From Pseudocercospora fijiensis CIRAD86 (Eukaryota; Ascomycota; Dothideomycetes; Mycosphaerellales; Mycosphaerellaceae): 64,000 bases of DNA. Where the stretch lies: NCBI RefSeq assembly GCF_000340215.1, contig NW_006921551.1, forward strand, positions 206,475 through 270,474, read 5' to 3'. The position numbers and the translations under genes are program-made. Below are positions 1 to 11,299 of the stretch, one piece after another. Positions within the stretch are counted from its first letter, which is position 1; every line of letters starts with the position of its first letter. The notes below the pieces were generated by a model. The model was not told where the DNA came from, did not search any database, and worked only from the letters and a program-made list of their open reading frames with translations.

Positions 1-100
1 TAGTAGAGCAATTAACAAGTTCAAAGCAAGACTAGTTGCAAGGGGGTTCTCTTAGAAATTTTTGATCAAATAAGGCTTATTATATAGCTCGAGTCGAGTT
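1..100 (+). pseudogene. Copia reverse transcriptase fragment (copia-1), 5' piece
   Basis: Translating from about base 7 gives INKFKARLVARGFS followed by a stop and KFLIK. This is the start of the Ty1/copia reverse transcriptase domain (consensus KFKARLVARGxxQ), and the stop is TAG where CAG is expected. The fragment is cut by the window edge on the left and by the inverted-repeat transposon on the right. The RNase H end of a copia element resumes at about 3085 in the same orientation, so both may be parts of one element; about 200 residues of RT between them are missing or unrecognisable. Confidence 0.75.
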
Positions 101-284
101 GATTAAAAGCGCCTTATTACATCAATTGGTGACTTCTTTAGTAGATTAAGTAACGTAGAATTGGTATAGATTAAGGTATAGAAAGCAGACTAAGACGGCT
201 GTATAGAAAGCTATAAATACAGCATACTAGACCAAGAGCGACAATAGCATATAGACCAAGAGCGGCAATAGTATTAATCAAAAG

Positions 285-2520
285 CGCTTGTTATCTATCT
301 CTTCCGTAGCTGTCTTCTAGCTAACTTCTTCGCTGTCCGCCTCTTCTAAACACCTGCTAGCACCTGTTTAATTGCCGCCACCTTCTTAGTAGGCTTCTTA
401 GCGCGCTTTCCGCGGCCCTTCGGTAATGAAGAAGATAGTGTTAGTTGCGGTTCTACGACTATTTAAGCGATAGGTGGTGCGCGTAGTTAAGTCGGTGTAT
501 CGTTGTCGTCGGCTAGCAGGCTGCTACTGCGAGGCGCGATTATTGTAGTGTCGGTCTCCGTAAGGTGATTGTTGTTGTCTAAGTTACTAGTGAAGTTATT
601 GCCGCCGTCACTGCCGCCGTCGCTTAAGAAGCCGTTGAATTCTTCTTCTTCCGCCCCTTCCGAATACTAACTGTCGCCGTCTAATTGCTCGTTGTTAGAA
701 TAGCCGTAATCCAAGCCCTCTATATTGCTATAGGTGTTAGCAACGCCGTAGCAAACGTTAGAGCAAGCATTGCCGGCCTTTCTATAGGCATAGGTCTTGT
801 TGTTATAACCTTTAACGTAGCGACAAGTAGTGAGCCCGTTTAGAGGTATGCGTACCTGCCTCTTCGAAGCATACGAGAGCGTAACTTTACGGTTCTTAGA
901 GCCTTAGTAATAAGACTAACTAGTATAGTCGTATTGCATTAGAAAGAGGTTGCGTATATAATAATAACCTAGCAGATAGCCCTATAGTAAGAGCACTTTA
1001 TAGAGGTTGGTTAGATTGCTATCGTCGTCTTCTCGCTGCTTAGTAATCTAGCAAACGATAGACCGAGGGCTACTAACAATACGATAGCGCTTCGGAATAG
1101 CGACTCCAACAAGGTTACTAACGTTAAAGACTCGAGGCTTAGCCCTTCTACTATAGCGGCGGTCTGACTTATTGTTTGTAGAAGCCTAGTTTGCAGAGAT
1201 TAAGTCGTTAAGAATGCGCCTATTCTTATTAATCTCGATAGACCTGCTAGCACTAGAAACGTAGACTATACGCCGCGCGTCACCTTCTTAATAGGCTATG
1301 CTGTTATGCCTTCCAGTTGTCGTGTTATTAGGCCCTTTAGAAGGCGCGCGAGTGTCGTTCTCGAAGTCAGCGATTTGGCTATTAAATTCAATATTATGTG
1401 CGTCCGCTAAGGCCGTAGAAACAGTAGCAACTAAGGCCGCGTCGTCGTCCTCTATATTGCTAATCTCGTCTACTAGTTGTAGCTCGCTCTCGTTAAATAG
1501 AAGGTCTATATTGCCTTTATTAGCGGCCTGTCGACACTCGTCGCTAATAGCAGGCTAGTTATTAGGAGGGTTACGGTTGAAGAAGGCCTTATAGGGGGTT
1601 ATTTTGATCGCCGAGTGCTAGGTCAAATTGTAGATCCGTGTAGCCTTAATAGAAGCGGCAACCTATCCTTTAAGGCCTAGCTACATCTTTATAGCGGCAA
1701 TTCGCTTCTTAAGGACACTATTAGCCTGTTCTACGAGGCCTTATAATTGAGGGTAGTATAGAGCGCCGTAGGCTATTTTAACCTTGTAGGAGGTAATTAG
1801 TTGCTTAACAACGCCCTTGAATTCTTTGCTATTGTCTATTTGGTAGAGCTCCGCCTAGCTAACGAAGGAGGCTAAATCCTATATATAGAAGGCAATTTCT
1901 AAGGACTCCTTTGTTGCTAAGGCATAGGTCTTCGAGAACTTGGTCTTATAGTCCTTAATATACAGCATATAGATGTAAGGACTATTAGGTGCGCTCGAGA
2001 AGTCGACAAGGTCCATTTAAATACGTCCTAGAACCCTTAAGGTGCGAATATAGTCTAGGGGAACACGGGTCTTCGAAGAAGGTGCTTAACGAAGGAGGGT
2101 ATATATTCGATAGTGCCGTAGGACTTCTTTAATATCCCTCTTTGTTACACCTTAGAAGCGCATATTAACAAGAGCCTATATAGGTCTACGCCTGCTATAT
2201 GCTATTAAACAGTGCTTAGTCTTAAGAACCTAGAAAATCTCGTGCTCTTAAATAACCTATATAGCAGGCTTCCCTTCCTTCTTAATATACATCAATCGGC
2301 TCTTCTTAGTATTATAATAGAAGCGCCTCAAAGCCTATCTTCTTTCTTAGTATTCCTACTTAGTTATCTTATTGCGGCGCGGCAATCGATCTACTAGCGT
2401 TGTAACCTATCGAATAATGCGTATATATCGATCGCAGGTATACCGTTTGCGGGCATTGTCGTAGGTTCTCGAGAGATAGGTAGTAAACTGGATTTCCGCG
2501 GAAACGTCGAATAGCTCGAT
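285..2520 (-). pseudogene. Decayed DDE integrase with Cys-rich C-terminus
   Basis: Read on the minus strand with stops treated as lost Gln/Trp codons, an integrase appears. The zinc-binding region gives KHCLIAY near 2213 and YRIYTLL near 2110, consistent with HHCC after Cys and His codons became Tyr (TGC to TAC, CAT to TAT). The catalytic core shows MDLVDFS near 2011 (first Asp), IDNSKEFKG near 1830 (second Asp) and YPQL*GLVEQAN near 1740 (Glu). After an acidic linker and IPKRYR-type beta strands, a stretch at about 725-850 reads TTCRYVKGYNNKTYAYRKAG, which restores to a regularly spaced CXC-like Cys-rich motif. Such motifs follow the integrase in KRAB-A/SCAN-type transposon integrases. A Lys/Arg-rich tail ends near 285. 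Many stops make it non-functional. Confidence 0.7.
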
Positions 2521-2986
2521 ATTCTAATACCTCTCGCCGAGAAGGGTCGGAACGATAGTTTAAGGTATTGCTAGACGTAGAATTGGCCTAATTAGAGTGC
2601 TACGGTTACGGCGGAGGTTGTTAAGGCGCCCTTATAGCGATAATAGTCGAGGAAGAGGCATCGTAAGGTGTAGGTATAGGTAGTGGATTTGGTATATCGC
2701 AAAGTCGATTTAGGCGTCGCAATACCGGAGGTTCTCGCTCGGCCGCATAATGTCGCCTAATGCTCATCTTTATACAGGTTGTTGTCTGCACCTTATATAA
2801 CCTTGCTGCTATAGTCCGGACTCTGTATACGGTAGTTGTAGTAATAGTAGTAGTGTCGAAGGACTAAGTCGAGAATCGGCTTCGCGAAGGCCGAGCTACT
2901 AAATTTACCTCGGAAATTGCCCTCTCCGCGCCTAGCAATACCGAGAACTAGCAAAACAATACACTAGAGCGCCACATTATAGATAG
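2521..2986. other. 5' end of the integrase transposon, no clear gene
   Basis: Between the N-terminal end of the integrase relic and the right inverted repeat I see only decayed sequence with short open stretches in no consistent frame. It may hold the 5' untranslated region or a lost first exon. Confidence 0.35.
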
Positions 2987-3084
2987 AATAGCGCCGATTT
3001 AATCAACTGCACTGCCGAGACTAAATAGGCTCTATTTAGTTAAATTCTTAGACCGGTAGGCCGTATTTAAGCTAATAGGCCTAG

Positions 3085-4026
3085 GGATGTATAGGCGGTT
3101 ACATAGGTGAACTAACTAAAATTCTTAGGATAAAGCTTACTAGAGACAGAAAGAATAGTACTCTAAAGCTAGACTAGGAACACTATATCTAGGAAAACCT
3201 TGCCAAGTTTAGAATAACTAAAGAAATAGCCTACCTAACCTTGTCACTACTTGACAGCTATAAGAGTCTAAGAAAATCTGACTCAAATGAAGAAAGGTGT
3301 AACAAGACTAAGTACCAAAGCTAGAATGGTATATAGATGTGGCTAATAACTATAACAAGACCTGACATTGCTTTTGCCCTTAGAAGATTAGGATTATATG
3401 CATTAGATCTATCTAAGAGACATCTAAAAGCACTTAGAAAACTAGCTAGATACCTAAGATCATTCCTAAGTCTAGGGTTGATATTTAGGAGGGGAGGAGG
3501 AAAGCTAATAGGATATTCAGACTCTGATTATGCAATAGACAAAGCTAACAGAGTCTCGATCCTTAGAAGCATCTTCTTTCTCTACGGATCACTAGTTTCT
3601 TAGATAAGCAAGAAGCAGAAGTCAGTTGCTATATCAACTATAGAAGCTAAGTATATAGCAATAAATGCATATATAAAGCAATCTCAATTCCTTGCAGCAC
3701 TCCTAAGGGAGATAGACTGTATATAGTTAGTAGGAGAATGCTCATTCCAACTATTAATTAAAGGAAATTCTGATACAGTAAATGAAGTCAGACCTGTTTA
3801 GATTATAGGCGACAACTAGGCAGCTTTAACTCTTGTTAAAGATACTCATACCTATAAGAGATTAAAACATATTGATATTAGTTTCAATAAGGTTAGAAAT
3901 CTTTAGTAGCAAAGAAAGGTTGCAGTAGAATACACTCCAACAAAAGAGATAGTAGCTAATAGCCTAACTAAGCCAAAGACAGGGCCACAGTTCTAGGAAT
4001 TTATTAGACAATTGCAGTTAGCATAA
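3085..4026 (+). pseudogene. Copia-1 RT C-terminus and RNase H, decayed
   Basis: The plus-strand translation shows the end of a Ty1/copia polyprotein. It begins ILRIKLTRDRKNSTLKL (RT end). Then come WLITITRPDIAFALRR near 3340, LIGYSDSDYAIDKANR near 3511 (RNase H aspartates), ISKKQKSVAISTIEAKYIA near 3604-3660, GDN*AALTLVKDTHTYKR near 3809, and VEYTPTKEIVANSLTKP near 3924-3974. The order and spacing match the family. At least six in-frame stops are TAG/TAA at former Gln or Trp codons. CpA depletion is milder than in the neighbouring gypsy relics. The 88-residue open stretch at 3337-3603 is only the longest undamaged piece. Confidence 0.9.
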
Positions 4027-4037
4027 AGGGACAAAAG

Positions 4038-4129
4038 TGCTTGCTTAGTGGAGTTCGAACGCTACTAAGTAAGCAAACACTAGATCTAGGAATTGAACCT
4101 AGCAGATTAGATACACTGTGCCAATCTAG
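4038..4129. other. Structured region with hairpin and tRNA-like fold before copia-1 3' LTR
   Basis: Two structures are visible. First, 4038-4049 pairs with 4064-4075 (12 bp including one G-T pair) around a 14-nt loop. Second, on the minus strand, CTAGAT at 4124-4129 pairs with ATCTAG at 4080-4085. This encloses a perfect T-arm-like hairpin, CTAGG-TTCAATT-CCTAG at 4086-4102. The second structure resembles the acceptor plus T arm of a tRNA, but only 21 nt fill the place of the D and anticodon arms. It is either a decayed tRNA fragment or a structured 3' element. Confidence 0.4.
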
Positions 4130-4210
4130 AAGCTATTGCATCTAATTAGCTAGCTGAAGTTCTTAGTAGATTGTATTGGTTAGAATTAGGGTCGTAGACC
4201 AACTAATCTA

Positions 4211-4425
4211 AGTGGGAGTGTTAGAATATACAGTCTAGTTAGTTACCTAGTAGGGAATGCTAAGCAGACTAGATCACATAATAATAATCATGTGACTAAT
4301 CCAAGCTAACACCTTTCAGGTTGAACTCTAACCTGTAGATAATAATAACACACACTTACTGTTCCTACTTTAGCCCCTACTATTCCTTGTAGCTTCTATT
4401 GCAGTTTATAATCCATTTATACCTG
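4211..4425 (+). repeat. Copia-1 polypurine tract and truncated 3' LTR
   Basis: AGTGGGAG at 4211-4218 is a polypurine tract immediately before TGTTAGAATATAC at 4219, a typical LTR start about 190 bp after the RNase H domain. No matching 5' LTR is in the window, and the right end is not defined, so the LTR is probably truncated near 4425. Confidence 0.55.
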
Positions 4426-4850
4426 TCGGCCCTCCTTAGCTCGATACGAAGTAATATTTTAACTATCGCTCGAATTAATAATAATAATAATATATACGGC
4501 TATAAGGCGTAATAAGCATACGAGGCGCATAACTGCAGCTGTCTATATTATAGCAATATTAAACAAGCATTATAAAGAAGTATTACTACTAATATAGCCG
4601 GAGGGTCGAAGCTTTAGTAGAAGCGCGGCGCGATAATATTCGGTTAGGAAGATATGCCTCTACTAGGCGGTATCCCCGAAACGCCTCCGTCCGGCTAGGT
4701 AACGATATCGCTATAGCGCGGCGAAGACCCTAAGGGAATAGAACAAGGCAACGAAGTAGAGAATAGAGAGAATTCTAAGGCAATAGAAATAGATAGAGAA
4801 GATAGCAATAATAACTATAAGGGAAATAGAGGACGGGAGCCTATTCCTAA

Positions 4851-5015
4851 GAATAAAGAGAATAAGAATAAAGAGAATAAGAATAAAGAGAATAAGAATA
4901 AAGAGAATAAGAATAAAGAGAATAAGAATAAAGAGAATAAGAATAAAGAGAATAAGAATAAAGAGAATAAGAATAAAGAGAATAAGAATAAAGAGAATAA
5001 GAATAAAGAGAATAA
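4851..5015 (+). repeat. 15-bp tandem repeat, 11 perfect copies
   Basis: The unit GAATAAAGAGAATAA is repeated 11 times without a mismatch. In the reading frame of the surrounding relic it encodes the pentapeptide NKNKE. Slightly diverged copies continue to about 5040. Perfect identity inside heavily decayed sequence is explained by the unit containing no CpA or TpG, so RIP cannot act on it. Confidence 0.95.
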
Positions 5016-7238
5016 AAACGAAGAAAATAAAAATAAAAAAACTAATAATAAGGAAGGGGAGCCTATTCCTAGAACTAAGAATAAGGATGCTACTAGAAAT
5101 AGGGGAAATCCCGAGGATAGTTAATCTACTACTCTAAATAATAGGGGAGTAGTAGTAAGGCAGGCTATACCTACTAATAGGGAAGAGTAAGGATAGGATA
5201 ACGACGAGGCTAAGAAAGAGGTTTCTAATAACGGCGGAGAAGAAGAGTAGGGTTAGTAAGCTACTAAGAGATAGGCGCCTAAGACGAAGCGTCTTATTAT
5301 CGCACTATCTAAGCCGGGCGAAATCCTACGCATACCGTACCTAGATAAGGTGCCGAGGTTTTCTAATATACTCTCGTATATCGATAGGGCTAGGTATAAG
5401 GCTAACGCCGTCTCGGACGTACTAGGCATACTAGTACGTTCTATTAACGGTATAATACGGCGCGAACACAAACTCCTATATAAGATTGTAACGAATAGCA
5501 GGCCGGAAAAGGCTTTAGTACTATAGTTACCCGTAGCTCCTATCTACGCCGAGCGGTATACGGCTTTCGGCACTCCTCGAATCGAGTATACGCTTATACC
5601 TTAGGTTTATAAGACGATTAGCGCCTTAGGCAATCGCCTATATTATACCTTAGAAACTAGCTATAACGCCGACGCGCCGCACTATTACAATACCTACGAT
5701 TAGTAGGATCGCGAACGCCTCGACCTCTACGAGTAAAAGCTTCGCGACAGTATAGAGACTAAGGCTAGACGCTAGGTCTATCGCAAGGAAGCGAAAGAAG
5801 AGGGTCTTAGGGACGATAGCTATACTGCCCTATAGGTCGAATTAGAGATAGAGGGCGAGCGCGCTATACGTCTCGCCGATATTAAGAAGGCCTTAAAAGC
5901 TAAGCTCGACTAGTATAAGAGGAAGTTTAAGAAAAAGGATAATAAGGGCCGCGATATATATAGCAACTACCTCTAGCCGGACCTCGCCTCTTTTAAGGAC
6001 AAGTACGATTTCGATACCGACGAAGATAAGCCTACTAAAGCTAGAAAGAAGGCTATCCTCGGTGCGCGCGTAGCATTACGAGCTAATTAGCTTATCGATA
6101 TACTACCTAACGGACTAGCGGTATACCTCTTAAAGGTCTAGCTATTATATTTCGACCTTAACGAGTTTAAGACAGCGCTCGTCGACCTAGACGCTATATA
6201 CGGTTCCGAGAAGTACGCAAATTAGCAATACGCCCCTCCCGGCGAATAGCCTAGGGCGATCTAGAAGAGTACAGGCGAAATCTATAGATAAGGAAAGGGC
6301 AGAGCGGACTAAGGAACCCTTACTATAGTGCTAACGTACGCTTACTCGAGTAGACGACCGCGGATAACAAGCTACTCTACGATATTAACGAAGACGGCTT
6401 CTCTACGGATAACTCGATTATATACGCCCCTAAGGCTTTAGAGGATTTTACTATACCGGACTACGCTATCCTAAAATACGAGCGCGACAGTTTTGCTTAC
6501 GTAATAGCTTTTTAGAAGACTTACTAAGGCTAAATAACGCCTCTAGCCGTCGCCTACTACGCGTTAGTATACTAAGTTACGGAGGGAGCGTACTATCTCG
6601 TAAGCTACCTAGAGGTAGCGAGTTATTTCGCCGGACTAATCGCTAATATAGTCGAGCGCTATAAGAAAGACCTAAGACAGAAAATTGCCGCCGACCTTAA
6701 GTCTATTCTCGATATCTTCCCTAAACCCTTCCCGGCGCTAGTCCTTTAGGGCGAGCAGCTAAAGATATAGCGCTCGATATATATATAGCTAATTGTAGTA
6801 CTAGTAGACGACAAAAGCTAGTAATTAGAATATAGCGATATTACTAAGGACTTCGAGCGCGTTATTTGCAACTTTTAGATATAGTTAGGCCGTTTCCCGC
6901 TAGGCCTACGCGCCCTACTAATAGACCTAATATTAAGTCTTATACCGGCTACCTAAGGCATAATCTTTTAGGATATTCCTTTAGTCTACTACGAAGAGAA
7001 GGCTAAGGCGATAACGAAAGACAAACACTAACGCCCGGCGACGCTACTATATCCCGACTATATAAAGTAGAAAAAAGCAATCGACTAGAGGATATCTATA
7101 TAGACCGAGAAATTTAAGGGTAAACTCTAAGAATAGAAGGCCTAGGAGTAGGCCGACGCAAAGGCTTAGAAAGCAGCCTAGAAAGCCGCGAAAGTATAGA
7201 AGGCCGCCTCTACCTCGATAGCTAGAAAGCGTAAGAAT

Positions 7239-7490
7239 ATGCCTACGTCGGCCCTAACCGCCGCTAAAAAGGCTAGGTCTACTAAAGCCGATAATAGTAG
7301 AGCCGACCCGCTAACTACTACTAAAAAGGCTAAGTCGACTAAAGCCGACCCGCTAACTACTACTAAAAAGGCTAAGTCTACTAAAGCCGACGATAGCAAA
7401 GCCGATCCGGGTACCGGGAAAGGCAAATCTATAAAGGCGCCCGCTAGGAAGGCCGTAATAGTAGGAAAGGCTAAGTCTACTAAAGCGTAA
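7239..7490 (+). repeat. Lys/Ala/Thr-rich coding repeat inside the unknown relic
   Basis: Plus-strand translation shows repeated KAKSTKAD and ADPLTTTKKAKS blocks. A unit of about 42 bases is present almost identically at 7303-7344 and 7345-7386, with partial copies on both sides. The 120-residue open frame on the opposite strand here is an artefact of the same repeat. The peptide is strongly basic and probably disordered or nucleic-acid binding. Confidence 0.75.
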
Positions 7491-9653
7491 GCCGCGGCGC
7501 CGAAGAAAGTAACCGGTAAGGGAAATTTAGACTCGAGCAAGCCTATAACTCGCGTAGACGAAGAGATCTTGCCCGTAGACGCCGCCGTCTACGTAGGACT
7601 ATCTCTCTAAGGGCTCCTTACGGATTCGACGATCCGCCTCCCTACGAGCCGTTTCGACTTTCCGAGACTTATAATAGCTTTCCGCAACGTAGACTTAGGG
7701 CGGGTACTACCCGGTAATAAGCTACGTCTATTAAGGGAATAGGAGAAGGATTTTATCCGCCGCTTAGTAGCTTTTTACGAACTTAATATCGATACTAGCT
7801 AGCTTATCTTCGCGATATTCCTAAACGAAGAATAGAAAGCCTATCTCTACTATCTAATACTAGTCGCGTTAAATTTCAACTACGAGTATAGAAATATTCA
7901 CTTCTAGGTCTCCTAAATACTAGTATCCGCTTAGGATAAGATCGAGAAGATTAGTAAAGCCGACTCTTTCCCGAATCGAGATTTCGTTACTAGTATATCT
8001 AGAGACGATAGAAACGTAGATATAAACGCTTTCTATAACTAGACGAACTAAATACTAAGTTACGCCCCTAAGCAAATAATAAACGTTATTTAACAATACA
8101 GCGACCGCTTAATGCTTTACCTAATAAGTAAGCTCCTTATATCGGCGGTACCCTTACTATTAAAGGCCGCCGTCCTTCGGCACTAGATAAAGGCGCTCGT
8201 TCTAATAGATAGGAATAACGAGATCTAGCCTATACCCTAGGCGACTATCGTTTACTATAAGGGAGATAACGACGTTAGATAGCTACTTAAGCACTTCGCG
8301 CGGGAACTCGACGACCGAAGTAGCGGACGCCCGCTATAGCAAATCGCGACTAGGGATAACGGATACTCTAGGTCTACTATAGATAACGCGTTTCGGCCCC
8401 CTAGGGAGGATATTCTCGATAAGCTCGAGGCCGTAAAACAGCTATGTTTCGCGGAGCTAATATATACCCGCTCCGTAAAGATAGTCTAGCAAATTCCGCC
8501 GGAGCCTACGTCTATCGCCGATAGCCGTAGCTTACTAATCGAGGCGATACGGGACTATAGATAGGACGACGACGCCTTTCGGAAGGCCTTAGCTACGTTA
8601 TAAGGAAATTAGTAGGAGGATACCGACTCGTAAGAATTTAAGTAATACGTTAGCCTTCTCGTAAGAGCCGTCGGCGACGCGCTTAAAGATAGCGGTTACG
8701 ATTAAGTAATAGACGACGAAGACCTCGCCGAACTAGACGCCGACGAGAGGTTATAGTACAAGAGATATATCGCGTTGTATTAGAAGTTCGGTACCGCGTT
8801 TACCTAACTACTAGAAGAGAATTAAAGAGAGGTTATAGACTACGGTAACTAATTCGACTAGGAAGGTACCGCCTAGAACGGCAAATTCGACCCTACTAAC
8901 CTCGAGGATATTATAGAGTTTATAAATACACTCTCCGATTTCTAGTTAGAAGACGGCACTATTAAATACGATAACGAAGACGAGCCGACCGCAAGTCTAC
9001 CCCTAATTATCGATGCTATCTAGCGTATATCTAGGGAACCTAACTCCGCTACGAATGCGATTAAGGCTATAAAAGACCTACCGCTACTATAGTTCCTTAG
9101 GTAAGAGGAAAGCGACCTTTTTAAACTACTTGCCGCGCTCTATAGATTAGTACGACCGAGCGGCGATAAGGGCCTACGTAAGGCGCTCGGAAAGCTTACC
9201 GTAGAGACTTTTAATAGTCTATATCCTACTAACAAGAAAAAGGGCCTCCGCTTTCTAGAACTGCGCCCTCTATAGTAAGGAGAACCTAATAACGAGTATC
9301 CTAGAGACCCCGTAGTTAGCGAATAGTAGTGTTTCTTATACTCTCGCGCGTTAACGACCTAGCTAGAGGAAATAGGATATTAAGCATTAGCGGGCAAGGA
9401 AGAATTAGGATAGCGAGACGAAAAATAGGGGCGTATAGCCTAAAATCTCTTTTGTTATATATATAGATACTAAGTCTACCGTCTACGTAGTCGCGGACAT
9501 TTCGGGACCGGGGGATTCTATTACGAAGGCAGGCACAGGCATAGGCTAGGTAGGAGGCCCTAGCCTACTATAGTATATACTTCTCTAAGCCTAGATAGAC
9601 TTAGAATAATTATCCACTTTATAATATACGATATATAATAGAACTCGTACGAG

Positions 9654-10262
9654 TCGAGACTAATTAGGCTATCCGCCGCGAGTCGGTAGTAGTAATAGTA
9701 GTAATAGGATATAGATATAGTAGCCGAGAGGCTAGATAGGACAAGGAAACTAGATAGCGGGAAGTAAAGCAGTACGGAACTTATACGACTCTAGGCCGAG
9801 TAAGGTATCCGCCGCGAGTCGGTAGTAGTAATAGTAGCAATAGGATATAGATATAGTAGCCGAGAGGCTAGATAGGACAAGGAAACTAGATAGCGGGAAG
9901 TAAAGCAGTGCGGAACTTATACAACTCTAGGCCGAGTAGGGTATCTGCCGCGAGTCGGTAGTAGTAACAGTAGCAATAGGATATAGATCTAGTAGCCGGG
10001 AGGCTAGATAAGACAAGGAAACTAGATAGCGGGAAGTAAAGCAGTACGGAACTTATACGACTCTAGGCCGAGTAGGGCATCCGTAGTAAGTCGGTAGTAG
10101 TAATAGTAGTAATAGGATATAGATCTAGTAGCCGGGAGGCTAGATCGGACAAGGAAACTAGATATCGGAAAGTTAAGCAGTACGGAACTTATACGAATCG
10201 AGGCTAAGTAGGCTATCTATAGCGAGTCGGTAGTAGTAGTAGTAGTAGTAGAATGCTAGGAT
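9654..10262 (+). repeat. 136-bp tandem repeat, five copies
   Basis: The motif GCGAGTCGGTAGTAGTA recurs with a spacing of exactly 136 bases: the CCGCCGCG-equivalent positions are 9673, 9809, 9945, 10081 and 10217. Copies differ by a few C/T and G/A changes, and each includes a copy of GATAGCGGGAAGTAAAGCAG. No protein frame is kept. It probably forms the subterminal region of the Plavaka-like element. Confidence 0.9.
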
Positions 10263-10600
10263 AGTAGCTAGGACAATAATTTCAACTAGTAGTAGCTAAA
10301 CTCTTCGGCACTATATTAATCTATATTAAGGCCTATCGCGATAAAATACATAGGCATACGTATCTATAATCAAATTAGTCGCTATGTATACCGGAATGTT
10401 TCAAGTTACTTCTAAGTAATTCGACAATCCGCGAAGGCGTAGTTGCCGCTAGTGTATAGGATATAGGTTAGTCTAGCGCTAACCGAGCGTCTAATACGAA
10501 GACGGTAATACTAGAAAATAGCATCGTAATATAGCAGGATATGAGTTTGATATATTAATAGTATTACCGAAAAGTATAGGCTAACTCTAAGATGCCGAGT
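10263..10600. other. Decayed spacer, nothing recognised
   Basis: AT-biased, CpA-depleted sequence between the tandem repeats and the minus-strand relic. I see no frame or structure worth naming. Confidence 0.4.
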
Positions 10601-10619
10601 CGTAGTGTTAATCCGCCCC

Positions 10620-11290
10620 TAAATTATTAATCGACCCCGAACTTAGCAACCCTATATATAAATAATGCATATATCTATACTAGACTAGCAGTACTCGCAC
10701 GCTATCCTGCGATAGCATATAATACTGCCTTAAGCCGACCGTAGCAAACGTTTACCGTGCTGCTTAGAGTTAGCGGTAGCTAAACATTCGAGTTATAGTA
10801 AAACGTACTTCTCTAGACACTATCGATGTACTGCTTATCTACGCCGCGGACTATAGCAATAGCACGATCCTTACTAGCGTCCTAGTCTAACACACTACCG
10901 TCCGGAAATATAATGTAGTCGGCGAGCTTAGTATTAGCTAGAACTAGATCGTATAGGAGGTATACAAACTAGTCTTCTAGGTACGAGCGATCGAGTAGCA
11001 AATCCTTGTTAGCGAACTAGCCTATAAAATAGAAAGAGGCACTAGTAGTAGTGTAATTGCTACCGACTAGAAAATAGTAGACGCGAGCATTGTTACCCTC
11101 CCCGGCCTACTAGTATAGAAAGCCGATCTACTCTAGGTTATAACCTATAATATCCTATTAAGTATAGGCGAGCGAGTAGGTAATACCCGGCTAAAGCACC
11201 TATATCGATACGATTAGCTCTAGATCTCGCTACGTCGAAGATATAGTCTAGTATAAGGGCAATTCGACCCCGACCGGAAACATACCTAGC
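10620..11290 (-). pseudogene. Decayed minus-strand ORF of unknown function in the Plavaka-like element
   Basis: The minus strand from 11290 to 10620 stays in one frame with stops only at plausible former Gln/Trp codons. It gives stretches such as FVYLLYDLVLANTKLADYI, IFPDGSVLD and DRAIAIVRGVDKQYIDSV, about 215 codons in total. I recognise no family. It faces away from the transposase gene, so it would be a divergently transcribed second gene of the element. Confidence 0.4.
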
Positions 11291-11299
11291 CGACCTTAA

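Larger units (their letters stand above)
88..3017 (-). mobile_element. Inverted-repeat transposon with gypsy-like integrase (Ginger/TDD-like)
   Basis: A decayed integrase gene on the minus strand lies between imperfect terminal inverted repeats. The left arm contains AGTTGATTAAA at 97-107, and the right arm contains its exact complement at 2998-3008. Similarity continues weakly on both sides (CTCG...AGT outward, CGC...ATT inward). Integrase genes inside terminal inverted repeats, without reverse transcriptase, are the hallmark of Ginger and TDD cut-and-paste transposons. No RT or gag is seen inside. The target duplication could not be read. The exact ends are uncertain by about 10 bases. Confidence 0.55.
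4440..9460 (+). pseudogene. Very long decayed ORF of unknown function
   Basis: The plus strand carries roughly 1,500 codons of continuous protein-like sequence, broken only by TAG/TAA at positions that read well as Gln or Trp, plus at least one frame change near 6,310. The first part has an N-terminal region ending in a Lys/Asn/Glu repeat (4851-5015). A charged segment follows, with KPGEILRIPYLDKVPRF near 5,310 and LADIKKALKAKLD near 5,870. The second part includes DGFSTDNSIIYAPKALEDF near 6,380, a Lys-rich repeat (7239-7490), and a long helical region around 7,600-9,240. I see no RT, RNase H, integrase, DDE transposase or helicase motif. It could be an accessory protein of a large transposon, perhaps the Plavaka-like element downstream, or a separate repeat family. 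I do not recognise it. Confidence 0.5.

Noticed and set aside
7178..7540. 120-codon minus-strand frame rich in Leu/Ala/Val
   Set aside because: It is the complement of the plus-strand KAKSTKAD repeat inside the long relic.
9654..10262. Evenly spaced repeats considered as a CRISPR-like array
   Set aside because: The whole 136-bp unit is repeated, with no unique spacers, and the context is eukaryotic transposon sequence.
10620..11290. Homing endonuclease (LAGLIDADG type) in the minus-strand relic
   Set aside because: Some stretches look similar at first, but I could not find two LAGLIDADG motifs.
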